Part shown: positions 54,571 to 63,309 of the stretch, one piece after another | Numbering within the stretch: position 1 is the stretch's first letter | Layout: the number at the start of each line of letters is the position of its first letter | DNA from: Sphingobacterium sp. UBA7855 | GTDB lineage: Bacteria > Bacteroidota > Bacteroidia > Sphingobacteriales > Sphingobacteriaceae | Direction of reading: 5' to 3' | DNA length: 64,000 nt | Assembly (NCBI GenBank): GCA_002500745.1 | Contig: DLST01000010.1 | Coordinates: 533,488-597,487, forward strand | Program-made: the position numbers and the translations under genes | Notes under the pieces: generated by a model | Told to the model about the DNA's origin: nothing | Seen by the model: the letters and a program-made list of their open reading frames with translations, nothing else | The model's database searches: none

Positions 54571-56601
54571 TTATGTTTTAGTAAAGTTGATATTTTCAGC
54601 AAGCTGATCTAAATCGGTTAAAAGAGGTTTCAAAGCATTAATTCTACCGTGGATACCCTGCTGTATTTCATGATTCGCCTCTCGACCTAAGGATATGGAG
54701 AGACCAACCAAATGTGAATTGATGCGATAGGAGAGTGCTTGAAAATGATGGATATGAGACCAGTCGACCCACTTGTGCTCAGGTTCTTTTTTCATTTGAT
54801 TGATTGCTTCGGAAAAGAGAGCCATGGCTGTCTGTGCCTTTTTTCGAGCGAGCCGAATGTCGAACGAACTTTGCAGATCGTCGGAAAGGCGTCTGTTGAT
54901 AATTTGAAAATAATGATGGTTATACAATGCGACCTCTTTTGCTAAGTGGACCATGCTCGAGCTTTGGCGTACTGGTATCAAAAAATAGCCCGCTATTGCC
55001 AGCAGCGCACCAACTAAAGTAAAAATTATTCTACTGCCTAAAATGATATTAATATTTCCTTCAAATAAGTTTAATGCAATGACTATGCCCAGCGTAATAA
55101 AGATCACACTGACCATATAATTTGATCGGTTGAATAAGAAGAATCCAAATAACCCAGTAGCGGCAATGAGAAGAAGAGCAGGCAGAAAGTCAATGCAGAC
55201 CAAACAGAGTATACCGACGGCAATTCCCGAAAATGTACCTAGTATGCGTTCTATATTACGTGTTTTAGTCATTGAAAATGCAGGTCTCGCAACGATGGCA
55301 ATAGTGAGTAAGATCCAATAGGTATATTTAAAATCCAAAAAAGAAATACCTATCAATGCACCTGTTCCGAAGAGAACCGCCATACGGAGTGCAAAACGGA
55401 AAAGTGGATTATGGAAATGGAGTCTGCTCTTGATATCATTTAAACTACGCAATGGACGGTTGATAAATTGCTGATACTCATTAGTGTCAATTTTGTTTTT
55501 GATTTCTTGATTCTGATAAAAAGCAACTTGAATCCGTTTGAGAACTTCAATAATAGCTTCAATATTGCGGATGATGGAAGCAAGAATACCATTTGCTGGC
55601 GCAGTCTGTTGTTCTTGGATTTCCTTTAGATCCGACAACAGTGCACTGATTTTACTGTGGTTGTCGTAAAGCTGCTCTGCATAGCGAAACCTTTTATTAG
55701 GCTGCGAAAAACTATCGATTTCCAAGGCCAGTAATTTTATACTACGACGAATTAGCGGAAGGCTGCCGGTATCCAGCAAATTTTTTCGAATGGCATCATA
55801 ATCATGATCCAGTGCAATAATTAATTCGTGTAAATCAATTAATCCATACACTTGACTAAGCCAATAGTTGCTTTTGTGCCAGCGTTGGCTAATGATTTTT
55901 TCTTCCCTAAATAAGAGCGATCTGATTTGCTCCTGTTGTTCACTGATCTGGCCATAAATTTTTCCTACGCGGCTGTAAGTCAAGTCCAGCGGAATATCCG
56001 GATCGTAAGATTCTGAACGTACCAATAGAAATTGAGATAAACCGTGAAACCCATTGGCCATGGCGTGTTTTAAAGAGCGATAGGGTTGTATGTAAGCCTG
56101 CAATAGACTAAAGAAATAATAGATGCTGGCGCCTACGGTAATTTCTAAGCTCACTGAAAGCGGATGCTGAGGGGCCATGCCGATGACAAAGCTCATCAGA
56201 ATCAATGTCATGTTCCCAATTGCGGCATAACGAGGGCCGAAAATTCCATAAAAAGTGCAGATAAAGCCTGCCGAACTCAATAAAATAACCAGCGGCCAAT
56301 GATAAGGAAAAAGAAAGGCTGTAAAAAGCGAAGCAATAAAGAAAGTGGGAATACAAACAAGGGCGGAAGAAAATTTATCTTTCCGATTACCTGGAGGATC
56401 AGTTAATGTAGTCAATAATGATCCCACCCCAATACCGATGGCTACGTTTGCCGGTGCGCCCAATAGATAGATCGCCAAACTCGGCAAAATGCTGATAGAT
56501 ACATTGCGAAAAGCATCGCCAGTATGTTCACCCTGGATGAACCGGATAATATGGATATAAAAAAGGTAGAATCTTTTCTTTAACGATTCAATGCTCATCA
56601 A
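54571..56601 (-). CDS. FUSC/YccS-family inner membrane protein
   Basis: 676 aa with two hydrophobic blocks (residues about 20-165 and 400-520), each of five to six helices, separated and followed by cytoplasmic helical domains. Blocks such as PANVAIGIGVGSLLTTLTDPPGNRKDKF, FGPRYAAIGNMTLILMSFVIGM and TYWILLTIAIVARPAFSMTKTRNIERILGTFSGIAVGI are typical of FUSC/YccS/aromatic-acid exporter-like proteins. Transport role is likely but substrate is unknown. Single gene. Confidence 0.9.
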   Translation of the reverse strand: MMSIESLKKRFYLFYIHIIRFIQGEHTGDAFRNVSISILPSLAIYLLGAPANVAIGIGVGSLLTTLTDPPGNRKDKFSSALVCIPTFFIASLFTAFLFPYHWPLVILLSSAGFICTFYGIFGPRYAAIGNMTLILMSFVIGMAPQHPLSVSLEITVGASIYYFFSLLQAYIQPYRSLKHAMANGFHGLSQFLLVRSESYDPDIPLDLTYSRVGKIYGQISEQQEQIRSLLFREEKIISQRWHKSNYWLSQVYGLIDLHELIIALDHDYDAIRKNLLDTGSLPLIRRSIKLLALEIDSFSQPNKRFRYAEQLYDNHSKISALLSDLKEIQEQQTAPANGILASIIRNIEAIIEVLKRIQVAFYQNQEIKNKIDTNEYQQFINRPLRSLNDIKSRLHFHNPLFRFALRMAVLFGTGALIGISFLDFKYTYWILLTIAIVARPAFSMTKTRNIERILGTFSGIAVGILCLVCIDFLPALLLIAATGLFGFFLFNRSNYMVSVIFITLGIVIALNLFEGNINIILGSRIIFTLVGALLAIAGYFLIPVRQSSSMVHLAKEVALYNHHYFQIINRRLSDDLQSSFDIRLARKKAQTAMALFSEAINQMKKEPEHKWVDWSHIHHFQALSYRINSHLVGLSISLGREANHEIQQGIHGRINALKPLLTDLDQLAENINFTKT

Positions 56602-56803
56602 TCAGTTTACTAATTTTCGCTGTAAAAATACAAATATTATGCTTAATATTTTGTATATACAATTTATTTGTTTTGAATATTGTGTATTTTGTAGATTTTT
56701 ATTTTGATTCAATTCATGTTAATCAAATTTCGCCTTGAACCCTGCTGTGTGACGTTCAGCAACAATTGCTCGTAGAAGGCCTTTGCGTTCGCTTGATATA
56801 AAG

Positions 56804-56845
56804 ATGACCGTACATAGCCAACTCTAACGGTCATATGAGCTTTTT
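56804..56845 (+). terminator. plus-strand hairpin with T-run in the FUSC/glnN gap
   Basis: ATGACCGT (56804-56811) and ACGGTCAT (56827-56834), perfect 8-bp arms, then ATGAGCTTTTT. No plus-strand gene lies upstream in the 397-bp gap 56602-56998. Confidence 0.4.
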
Positions 56846-56940
56846 ATAATAAGCCTCTGATGGGAGCGGTCTAGCGCTAAAGATAAGGGGATTAATCGCC
56901 GAGTAGGGAAAATATTCTTCTAAATTCATTGTTAAGCATA

Positions 56941-56980
56941 TAAAAAAGAAGGGGTATCCTCTTTTAGAATGCCCCCTTCT
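56941..56980 (-). terminator. terminator of glutamine synthetase gene
   Basis: AGAAGGGG (56947-56954) and CCCCTTCT (56973-56980); on the minus strand a TTCTTTTTTA run follows the stem. Confidence 0.8.
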
Positions 56981-56998
56981 CTTTATTGCGATGTTGTT

Positions 56999-59188
56999 TT
57001 AACTTAAAAATAAGATCTCTCTCAATTTTGGAAGAGGCCATTTTTTGTCATCAACAATTTTCTCCAATTTGTTGACATGATAACGGATCACATCGAAATA
57101 TGGCTTAACCGATTCATCGTAAGCGATTGATCTTTCACGTACGTCATCAATTTGGTTTGCTTTTTTACGTTCCTGACGCATTGCTTCAGCTTGTTCCAGA
57201 ATGGTATTTACGTGTGTTGAAATACGTTCTACAAAGTTCAATTGAGAGCTAAATGCTGACTGCGCTAGACCAAGGTCTTTTAATCCTTTGACATTTTCAA
57301 TCAATTCGTTTTGATAAATGAAACATGCAGGAGCAATTTGGTTGTTAACCATCTCTTCGATAACACGTGCCTCAATTTGTAATTTCTTATAGAAGTTTTC
57401 AAGCAAAATTTCGTGGCGAGCTTCAGATTCACGTTTGGTATAAATACCTAATGATTCAAACAGCGCTAAAGATTCTTCTTTTACATAAACATCTAATGCT
57501 TTAGGCGTCGATTTGATGTTAGAAAGACCACGAGCTTCGGCTTCTTTTTCCCAATCTTCGCTATATCCATTACCTTCAAAACGGATCGCTTTTGAATCTT
57601 TGATGTATTTGCGGACAACGTTTAAGATCGCGAGATCTTTTTTAGTGCCTTTTTTGATTTGTTTATCAACTTCTGTTTTGAATTCGATCAATTGTGCTGC
57701 AACGATTGCATTCAATACCGTCATTGGTAAAGCGGAATTTGCCGAGGAGCCGACCGCACGAAATTCAAATTTGTTACCAGTGAAAGCAAATGGTGAGGTA
57801 CGGTTCCGGTCTGTATTGTCCAATTTTAATTCAGGAACTTTAGGAATACCATGCCATAAGTTTGCCTCTGCTTTTACTTTTTTAGCAACACGAGCAGATT
57901 CAACTTCTTCAAGAAGTTCATCCAATTGAGAACCTAAGAAAATTGAAATAATTGCTGGAGGAGCTTCGTTTGCACCCAAACGGTGGTCGTTGCTTGCACT
58001 CGCAATAGAAGCGCGCATTAAGTCAGCATATTCATAAACTGCTTTGATGGTGTTAACAAAGAAAGTCAAAAACATCAAATTATTCTTCGGAGTTTTACCG
58101 GGAGACAGTAAGTTTATACCTGTATTTGTGATTAGCGACCAGTTATTGTGTTTGCCCGATCCATTAACACCAGAGTAAGGTTTTTCATGTAACAATACTT
58201 TGAAGTTATGTCTTAAAGCTACTTGCTCCATGAGGTTCATTAACAATTGGTTGTGATCGATCGCCAAGTTGATCTCTTCATACATTGGCGCACATTCAAA
58301 TTGGGACGGAGCAACCTCGTTGTGACGAGTTTTTAATGGAATACCTAATTTCAAAGCTTCATTTTCCAAATCCACCATGTAAGCCAATACGCGTTCTGGA
58401 ATGGCACCGAAATAATGATCTTCCAATTGCTGCCCTTTAGCGGACATGTGTCCAAATAGCGTACGGCCAGTTAACTGAAGGTCCGGACGAGCATTATACA
58501 AAGAAAGGTCAACCAAAAAATATTCTTGTTCAATACCTAAAGAGGCATTGACCTTGGTAACAGATTTATCAAAATATTGAGCGACATCAGTTGCTGCTTT
58601 ATCAACAGCATTGATTGCTTTTAACAAAGGTGCTTTATAATCTAATGATTCCCCTGTATAAGAAACAAAAACTGTAGGAATACAGAGTGTTTTACCAGCT
58701 CCTGTTTCATAGATGAAAGCTGGAGAAGATGGATCCCAAGCAGTATAACCTCTAGCTTCGAACGTGTTGCGGATACCACCATTCGGAAATGACGATGCAT
58801 CTGGTTCTTGTTGCACTAATGCATCAGCTGTAAATTTTTCAATGGCTTCACCGTTGTCATCAGGTTCAAAGAATGCATCGTGTTTTTCAGCAGTCGAACC
58901 AGTTAGGGGTTGAAACCAGTGCGTGTAATGTGATACACCGTGATTAAGTGCCCAAGTCTTCATCGCTTGTGAGATATGCTCAGCTAAATCTCTTGAAATA
59001 ATTTGGCCCTCTTCAATGGATGCAACTAACTCCTTATATGAATTTTTAGGAAGGTAGTCTTTCATTTTGTTTACGGAAAAAACATTCTTTCCGTAGATGT
59101 CAGTTGCTTTTTTAGTTTCAACTTTTTCAAATGAAGCGATTTGGCGTGAGCCCGCTGCTTCTACTGCTTTGAATCTTAGGTTCGACAT
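56999..59188 (-). CDS. glnN: glutamine synthetase type III
   Basis: 729 aa, the long GSIII form. Key blocks: the N-terminal GSIII domain, INASLGIEQEYFLVD, TRHNEVAPSQFECAPMYEEINLAIDHNQLLMNLM, GVNGSGKHNNWSL (ATP/ammonium pocket), GANEAPPAIISIFLG and NRTSPFAFTGNKFEFRAVGSSANSALPMTVLNAI. It makes glutamine from glutamate, ammonia and ATP in the cytoplasm as a double hexamer. Upstream on the minus strand TATTTTTG (59232-59239) fits the -7 promoter element. Single gene with its own terminator. Confidence 0.96.
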   Translation of the reverse strand: MSNLRFKAVEAAGSRQIASFEKVETKKATDIYGKNVFSVNKMKDYLPKNSYKELVASIEEGQIISRDLAEHISQAMKTWALNHGVSHYTHWFQPLTGSTAEKHDAFFEPDDNGEAIEKFTADALVQQEPDASSFPNGGIRNTFEARGYTAWDPSSPAFIYETGAGKTLCIPTVFVSYTGESLDYKAPLLKAINAVDKAATDVAQYFDKSVTKVNASLGIEQEYFLVDLSLYNARPDLQLTGRTLFGHMSAKGQQLEDHYFGAIPERVLAYMVDLENEALKLGIPLKTRHNEVAPSQFECAPMYEEINLAIDHNQLLMNLMEQVALRHNFKVLLHEKPYSGVNGSGKHNNWSLITNTGINLLSPGKTPKNNLMFLTFFVNTIKAVYEYADLMRASIASASNDHRLGANEAPPAIISIFLGSQLDELLEEVESARVAKKVKAEANLWHGIPKVPELKLDNTDRNRTSPFAFTGNKFEFRAVGSSANSALPMTVLNAIVAAQLIEFKTEVDKQIKKGTKKDLAILNVVRKYIKDSKAIRFEGNGYSEDWEKEAEARGLSNIKSTPKALDVYVKEESLALFESLGIYTKRESEARHEILLENFYKKLQIEARVIEEMVNNQIAPACFIYQNELIENVKGLKDLGLAQSAFSSQLNFVERISTHVNTILEQAEAMRQERKKANQIDDVRERSIAYDESVKPYFDVIRYHVNKLEKIVDDKKWPLPKLREILFLS

Positions 59189-59317
59189 TTGTATTTTGTA
59201 GTTAAATTACAGTTTTGTTGATTTTGTTTTTCAAAAATATTGTGTTTTTGTTAAAAATTGAAATTTTTTTTGATGTTTTTTCAAAAATAATCTGTCAAAC
59301 AGGGTTTTTTGGTATTA

Positions 59318-59351
59318 AAAAAGGTGTGATTTCTAAAAATCACACCTTTTT
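59318..59351 (-). terminator. terminator of S9 peptidase gene
   Basis: Perfect 15-bp stem (59318-59332 and 59337-59351), 4-nt loop, A and T runs at the base. Confidence 0.88.
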
Positions 59352-59362
59352 ATTGTTTTGTA

Positions 59363-62182
59363 CTAAAATTCGAGCCCCCAGTCTATTCCTTTTTCCGTGG
59401 CTGGAATCCCTTTCTTCATCCAATTGGGTGCAGGAGCTCCTTTTAGAAAATGGTCGAAGAACTGCTGCTCTCGAATTTGTATATCTTTTCTGTTTTGTCG
59501 CAATATCAGATTGTGCTCATCACCATTGTAATTCAACATCCATACAGGTTTTTTCAATCGGCGCAATGCGGTAAACATTTCAATCCCTTGATACCATGGC
59601 ACAGCACCATCATTGTCATTTGCCATGATGACAACAGGAGTATTTACTTGATCTAAATGGAATAATGGTGAATTTTCAATATAGAGTTCTGGTGCTTCCC
59701 ATAGCGTTTTACCGATACGACTTTGTGTATGTTCGTATTGAAATTGACGTGACATGCCGCTTTGCCAGCGTATTCCGCCATAGGCCGAGGTCATATTGAC
59801 GACGGGAGCCCCAGTCCAAGCGGCCGCATACATATTCGTCCGTGTAATCAGATGTGCCACTTGATAGCCACCCCAGCTTTGTCCTTGGATCCCCATTTTC
59901 GTACTATCAACCCAGCTGTTTTGAGCTAGGTATTTCATGCCTGAATTAATGTATTCTTCCGCGGATTTGCCAGGGTGTCCCGTTTTGTAACTGATGTTTG
60001 GCGCAAAGACCAAATATTCATTGCTAACAAAATAAGGAATGTTTAAACGCGATGGGGTAGGTGCAGGAGCCTGATAGGTGTATAAACCATCGGAGAGCTT
60101 TTCGTAAAAATAAGCGATAATCGGATATTTTTTTTCCGGATCAAAATTTTCTGGTTTATACAAAATACCTTCTGCTTGATTGCCTTCAGGCGTGGTCCAG
60201 TGAACTAATTCGGCTGTCCCCCAATTATAGTCAGCTTGTTGCTGGTTTATATTGGATAACTGAGATTCATCATTGAATTTTGCGTTATTTGTATACAGAT
60301 TGGGAGACATTATATAATCCTCTTTACTGTAAAGGATGGTTTTTTGATCTGCGGAGGCACTAATGTTCTTGAAAGATTTAGGTGCAATCAGGAGAATTTT
60401 TGGATCATTACGTTGTCCTTTGAACTGATAAAAACCCGATTCTTTTGTCTTGTGGTTGAAGGATGTCAGATAGCCGCCCTTTTTATAGTCGAGCGTTGTG
60501 GCTTGATTGCGGTCCTCTTCTCGTCTAAAAGGCAAATAACGGAATGTTGTCTGTGACGCCGCACCATAACCATTGGTTAAAATAGATTTGTTTGAGCCGT
60601 CTAAATTAAAATACCAGATATCATATCTTGAATTGACGTATATCCCCTTATAGTCTGGAGTCCATGCAGCCATTCCGTAGCCCTGCGGCGTGGTAGGCAT
60701 ATCATTTTCTTCATCGGAGAACGATGCGGGTATACCTTCATTCAGCACAATCTTTTTCTTTGAACTGATGTGGTAGGAATTCCAAGTTGCCTTGTCCTGA
60801 TCAAAAAATACAATATATTTTGCATCGGGACTTATAATCGCATTTCCTGAAAAGTTTGAGAGAATTAATTCTTTATTTCCTGTTTTCGTCGAAACCAGGT
60901 AAATATCATCCCGTGTACTACCTTCCCATTGGCTTTCAATTCGTTTGCCGAAGTCAGTTCGCGCCAAAATATATTCACCATTTGCATCTGGGGTAAGAGA
61001 GGTTGAATTAAACGTATTGTCTGTCAGTGGGATAATTGTGCGATTATATTTGGGGTACGTTACCGCTAAGAAGTTTTTTGCAAGTTCTTTCTTTAGATTT
61101 ACCAGCTGCATAGGTTGTAAATAGTCGTCTTGCCAATGCCAAACATCCACTTTCGCATGCTCAAAATCCACTAAGGTAGTATCTTTGACACGAGGTATTG
61201 GTGCTATTCCAAAAAACAACTTCTCTCCATTTTTACTAAAACGAACTTCCCCATCTCCGCTAACGGACCAGTTCTTAGGTATGCCATTGCTGGTTTTTGT
61301 AGCAAGATATTCGGCTGTATCTATCGCGTTTGTATAATAATAAAGCCTATAATTTTTTAGTAGTGCCTTTTCAGTTGAGAGGTCCCCTAAGAAAGCGAGC
61401 TGATCGCCCGACTCGTCAAACTTGAAGTTTTTGTAATTGCCTTTCCCATTTGATATCTTTTTGAGCTTTTTGGTTGCTAATTCGTAAAGGTATACACCAG
61501 ATTCTTTTGAGAGGCTGTCTTTCGTATCTGTCTTTTTGGAGAAAACTATTTTCGACCCTGATTTATTCCATTCATACTGATCTACCGCCGAGAATTGGAC
61601 GGAATCTCCAGTATTTAAATCGTATAAGGCAAGGGTTGCAATCGTCTTTTTCTTTTTATCACTATTCTTATTTGTTGAACCAGTATTTGTGGCAGCATCT
61701 GGTATGGCCTTCTCAGTTACTTCTTTATCAAAAAGGAAAGAAACGAAATTATTGTTCTGTTCGGAAATTTTATAGGATTTTACCTGCGGAAATTTAACAA
61801 GGGCAGAGGTCGTTAAATTGTAAATGCCAAGTGAGTCTTTTGGAAGATCTTCAGCTTTTTTCTTTTTGATCTTAGCCTCGCGGGTGGCTGCAAAAGGGGC
61901 TTTGATTAAGCTGACTAAATTATTTTCATTATCCGTTATTTTCGCATTATAGCCTCTAGGAATTTGGGCGATTTCTTTGCTATCTTTTGTTTTTAAAAAA
62001 AGTTGACCGTCTCCTTCTTGGGGGGTGACTTGAAATAGGATAAATTTACCGGATTTACTGATGTATGGCGAAGAAATATTTTGCCAACTATCATATACTG
62101 TATGATCCAATGGTTTCTTTTGAGCATTGGCAGCAAATGCTGCTAAAACACAGAATGGAATACAGATATTTCTCTTATTCAT
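59363..62182 (-). CDS. S9-family (prolyl oligopeptidase/DPP-type) serine peptidase
   Basis: 939 aa with signal peptide (MNKRNICIPFCVLAAFAANAQ). Residues 30-620 form a beta-propeller-like region; the alpha/beta hydrolase domain follows. The catalytic triad is Ser769 in GQSWGGYQ, Asp858 in NDNDGAVPW and His890 in NGDEHNLIL. It probably clips peptides in the periplasm. It is larger than standard DPP IV (about 730 aa) and shows an expanded propeller with Lys-rich inserts (residues 155-175). Monocistronic, divergent from the SIMPL gene. Confidence 0.93.
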   Translation of the reverse strand: MNKRNICIPFCVLAAFAANAQKKPLDHTVYDSWQNISSPYISKSGKFILFQVTPQEGDGQLFLKTKDSKEIAQIPRGYNAKITDNENNLVSLIKAPFAATREAKIKKKKAEDLPKDSLGIYNLTTSALVKFPQVKSYKISEQNNNFVSFLFDKEVTEKAIPDAATNTGSTNKNSDKKKKTIATLALYDLNTGDSVQFSAVDQYEWNKSGSKIVFSKKTDTKDSLSKESGVYLYELATKKLKKISNGKGNYKNFKFDESGDQLAFLGDLSTEKALLKNYRLYYYTNAIDTAEYLATKTSNGIPKNWSVSGDGEVRFSKNGEKLFFGIAPIPRVKDTTLVDFEHAKVDVWHWQDDYLQPMQLVNLKKELAKNFLAVTYPKYNRTIIPLTDNTFNSTSLTPDANGEYILARTDFGKRIESQWEGSTRDDIYLVSTKTGNKELILSNFSGNAIISPDAKYIVFFDQDKATWNSYHISSKKKIVLNEGIPASFSDEENDMPTTPQGYGMAAWTPDYKGIYVNSRYDIWYFNLDGSNKSILTNGYGAASQTTFRYLPFRREEDRNQATTLDYKKGGYLTSFNHKTKESGFYQFKGQRNDPKILLIAPKSFKNISASADQKTILYSKEDYIMSPNLYTNNAKFNDESQLSNINQQQADYNWGTAELVHWTTPEGNQAEGILYKPENFDPEKKYPIIAYFYEKLSDGLYTYQAPAPTPSRLNIPYFVSNEYLVFAPNISYKTGHPGKSAEEYINSGMKYLAQNSWVDSTKMGIQGQSWGGYQVAHLITRTNMYAAAWTGAPVVNMTSAYGGIRWQSGMSRQFQYEHTQSRIGKTLWEAPELYIENSPLFHLDQVNTPVVIMANDNDGAVPWYQGIEMFTALRRLKKPVWMLNYNGDEHNLILRQNRKDIQIREQQFFDHFLKGAPAPNWMKKGIPATEKGIDWGLEF

Positions 62183-62276
62183 ATTTTAATACTTTTTGTC
62201 GCAATTTATCTATAAAAAATAAAAAACAATTGATTTTTTGGTATATTCATTGTTACGTAAACATAAAAAACTGGTT

Positions 62277-63014
62277 ATGAAATCTTCATCCGCTGTTATC
62301 GCTTCAGTTATCTTGGGGCTTTTAATCGTAGTCACTGCCTGGATCGTGGGATCGGCATACCGATACAAGTTTAAATCTATGCAGACGATCACCGTAAATG
62401 GGAATGCCAAAAAAGATTTTGAGTCCGATTTGGTCAAATGGAGCGCTACTTTTAGCAGAAAAAATTTCGAGTTGAGTGCAGCCTCTGCTCAATTGGCAAC
62501 AGATCGTGATTTGGTTCGTGAATTTTTAGTTCAACAAGGTGTGAAAGCCGACGAGATCCGTTTTGAAGCGGTTAACATTGCTAAGGATTTTGAATACCAT
62601 ACCGATGGGAAGGGCAATGGTTACAATACTTTTTCTGGATATACGTTGTCTCAAACCGTCAGTGTGGAATCAAAAGATTTGAACAAGGTGGATAATGCTT
62701 CAAGAGAGATATCCACGTTGATATCTAAAGGAATTGAACTCAGTTCGAGCACACCTAATTATTATTATTCTAAGTTGGAAGATCTCAAATTGGAACTTAT
62801 TTCGCAAGCCTCAAAAAATGCACATCAGCGTGCTAATAATATTGCAACAGAGTCCAACGCTGACTTGGGCAACCTCGTAAAGGCCGATCTTGGAATTTTT
62901 CAGATAACTGGTCAAAATGATAACGAAGAATATTCCTCTGGAGGGGTGTTTAATACAACCTCAAGGAAAAAAACGGCGAATATTACTGTCAGAGCAAGCT
63001 ATCTGAGTAACTAA
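62277..63014 (+). CDS. SIMPL-domain (YggE/BP26-like) membrane-anchored protein
   Basis: 245 aa from ATG 62277; the frame extends to a TTG at 62238 but the ATG starts the membrane helix cleanly (SSAVIASVILGLLIVVTAWIVG). The SIMPL region follows: ITVNGNAKKDFESDLVKWSATFSR, ATDRDLVREFLVQQGVKADEIRFEAVNI, GYTLSQTVSVESKDLNKVDNASREI, ASKNAHQRANNIATESNADLGNL and TTSRKKTANITVRASY. The family forms periplasmic channel-like oligomers in some species; function in Bacteroidota is unknown. Confidence 0.9.
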   Translation: MKSSSAVIASVILGLLIVVTAWIVGSAYRYKFKSMQTITVNGNAKKDFESDLVKWSATFSRKNFELSAASAQLATDRDLVREFLVQQGVKADEIRFEAVNIAKDFEYHTDGKGNGYNTFSGYTLSQTVSVESKDLNKVDNASREISTLISKGIELSSSTPNYYYSKLEDLKLELISQASKNAHQRANNIATESNADLGNLVKADLGIFQITGQNDNEEYSSGGVFNTTSRKKTANITVRASYLSN

Positions 63015-63128
63015 AGCAAAATTATTCGGCTGAATTTCAGCTTTATATTTATTTATAAGGTAAATTTATTCAAAAAGTTTTCTCTTTTACATGAAAAAAC
63101 CTACTTTTGCATCATCCCAAACGGATAT

Positions 63129-63208
63129 GCCCGGATGGCGGAATTGGTAGACGCGCTGGTCTCAAACACCAGTGGGAAACCGTGCCGGTTCGACTCCGGC
63201 TCCGGGTA
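63129..63208 (+). tRNA. tRNA-Leu (anticodon CAA)
   Basis: Acceptor arms GCCCGGA (63129-63135) and TCCGGGT (63201-63207, one G-U pair) with discriminator A63208; D arm GCG/CGC; anticodon stem CTGGT/ACCAG with loop CTCAAAC, anticodon CAA at 63163-63165; extended variable region; T arm GCCGG-TTCGACT-CCGGC. CCA is not encoded. Confidence 0.95.
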
Positions 63209-63211
63209 CGC

Positions 63212-63246
63212 AAAGCCTCTTTACATTAGGAAAGGGGCTTTTTTGC
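63212..63246 (+). terminator. terminator after tRNA-Leu
   Basis: AAGCCTCTTT pairs with AAAGGGGCTT (one T-G pair), followed by TTTTTT. Confidence 0.75.
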
Positions 63247-63309
63247 TTTATAGGCTTTTTTCAATGAATTATCACGGATCATACCGAAAGTTTGGGGGGG
63301 GTAAAGTTT

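Noticed and set aside
57513..57929. 138-codon plus-strand frame inside glutamine synthetase
   Set aside because: Shadow of glnN, whose catalytic blocks lie on the minus strand here.
63294..63301. Run of eight G as the edge of the insertion sequence
   Set aside because: No terminal inverted repeat or target duplication can be shown because the other end is outside the window.
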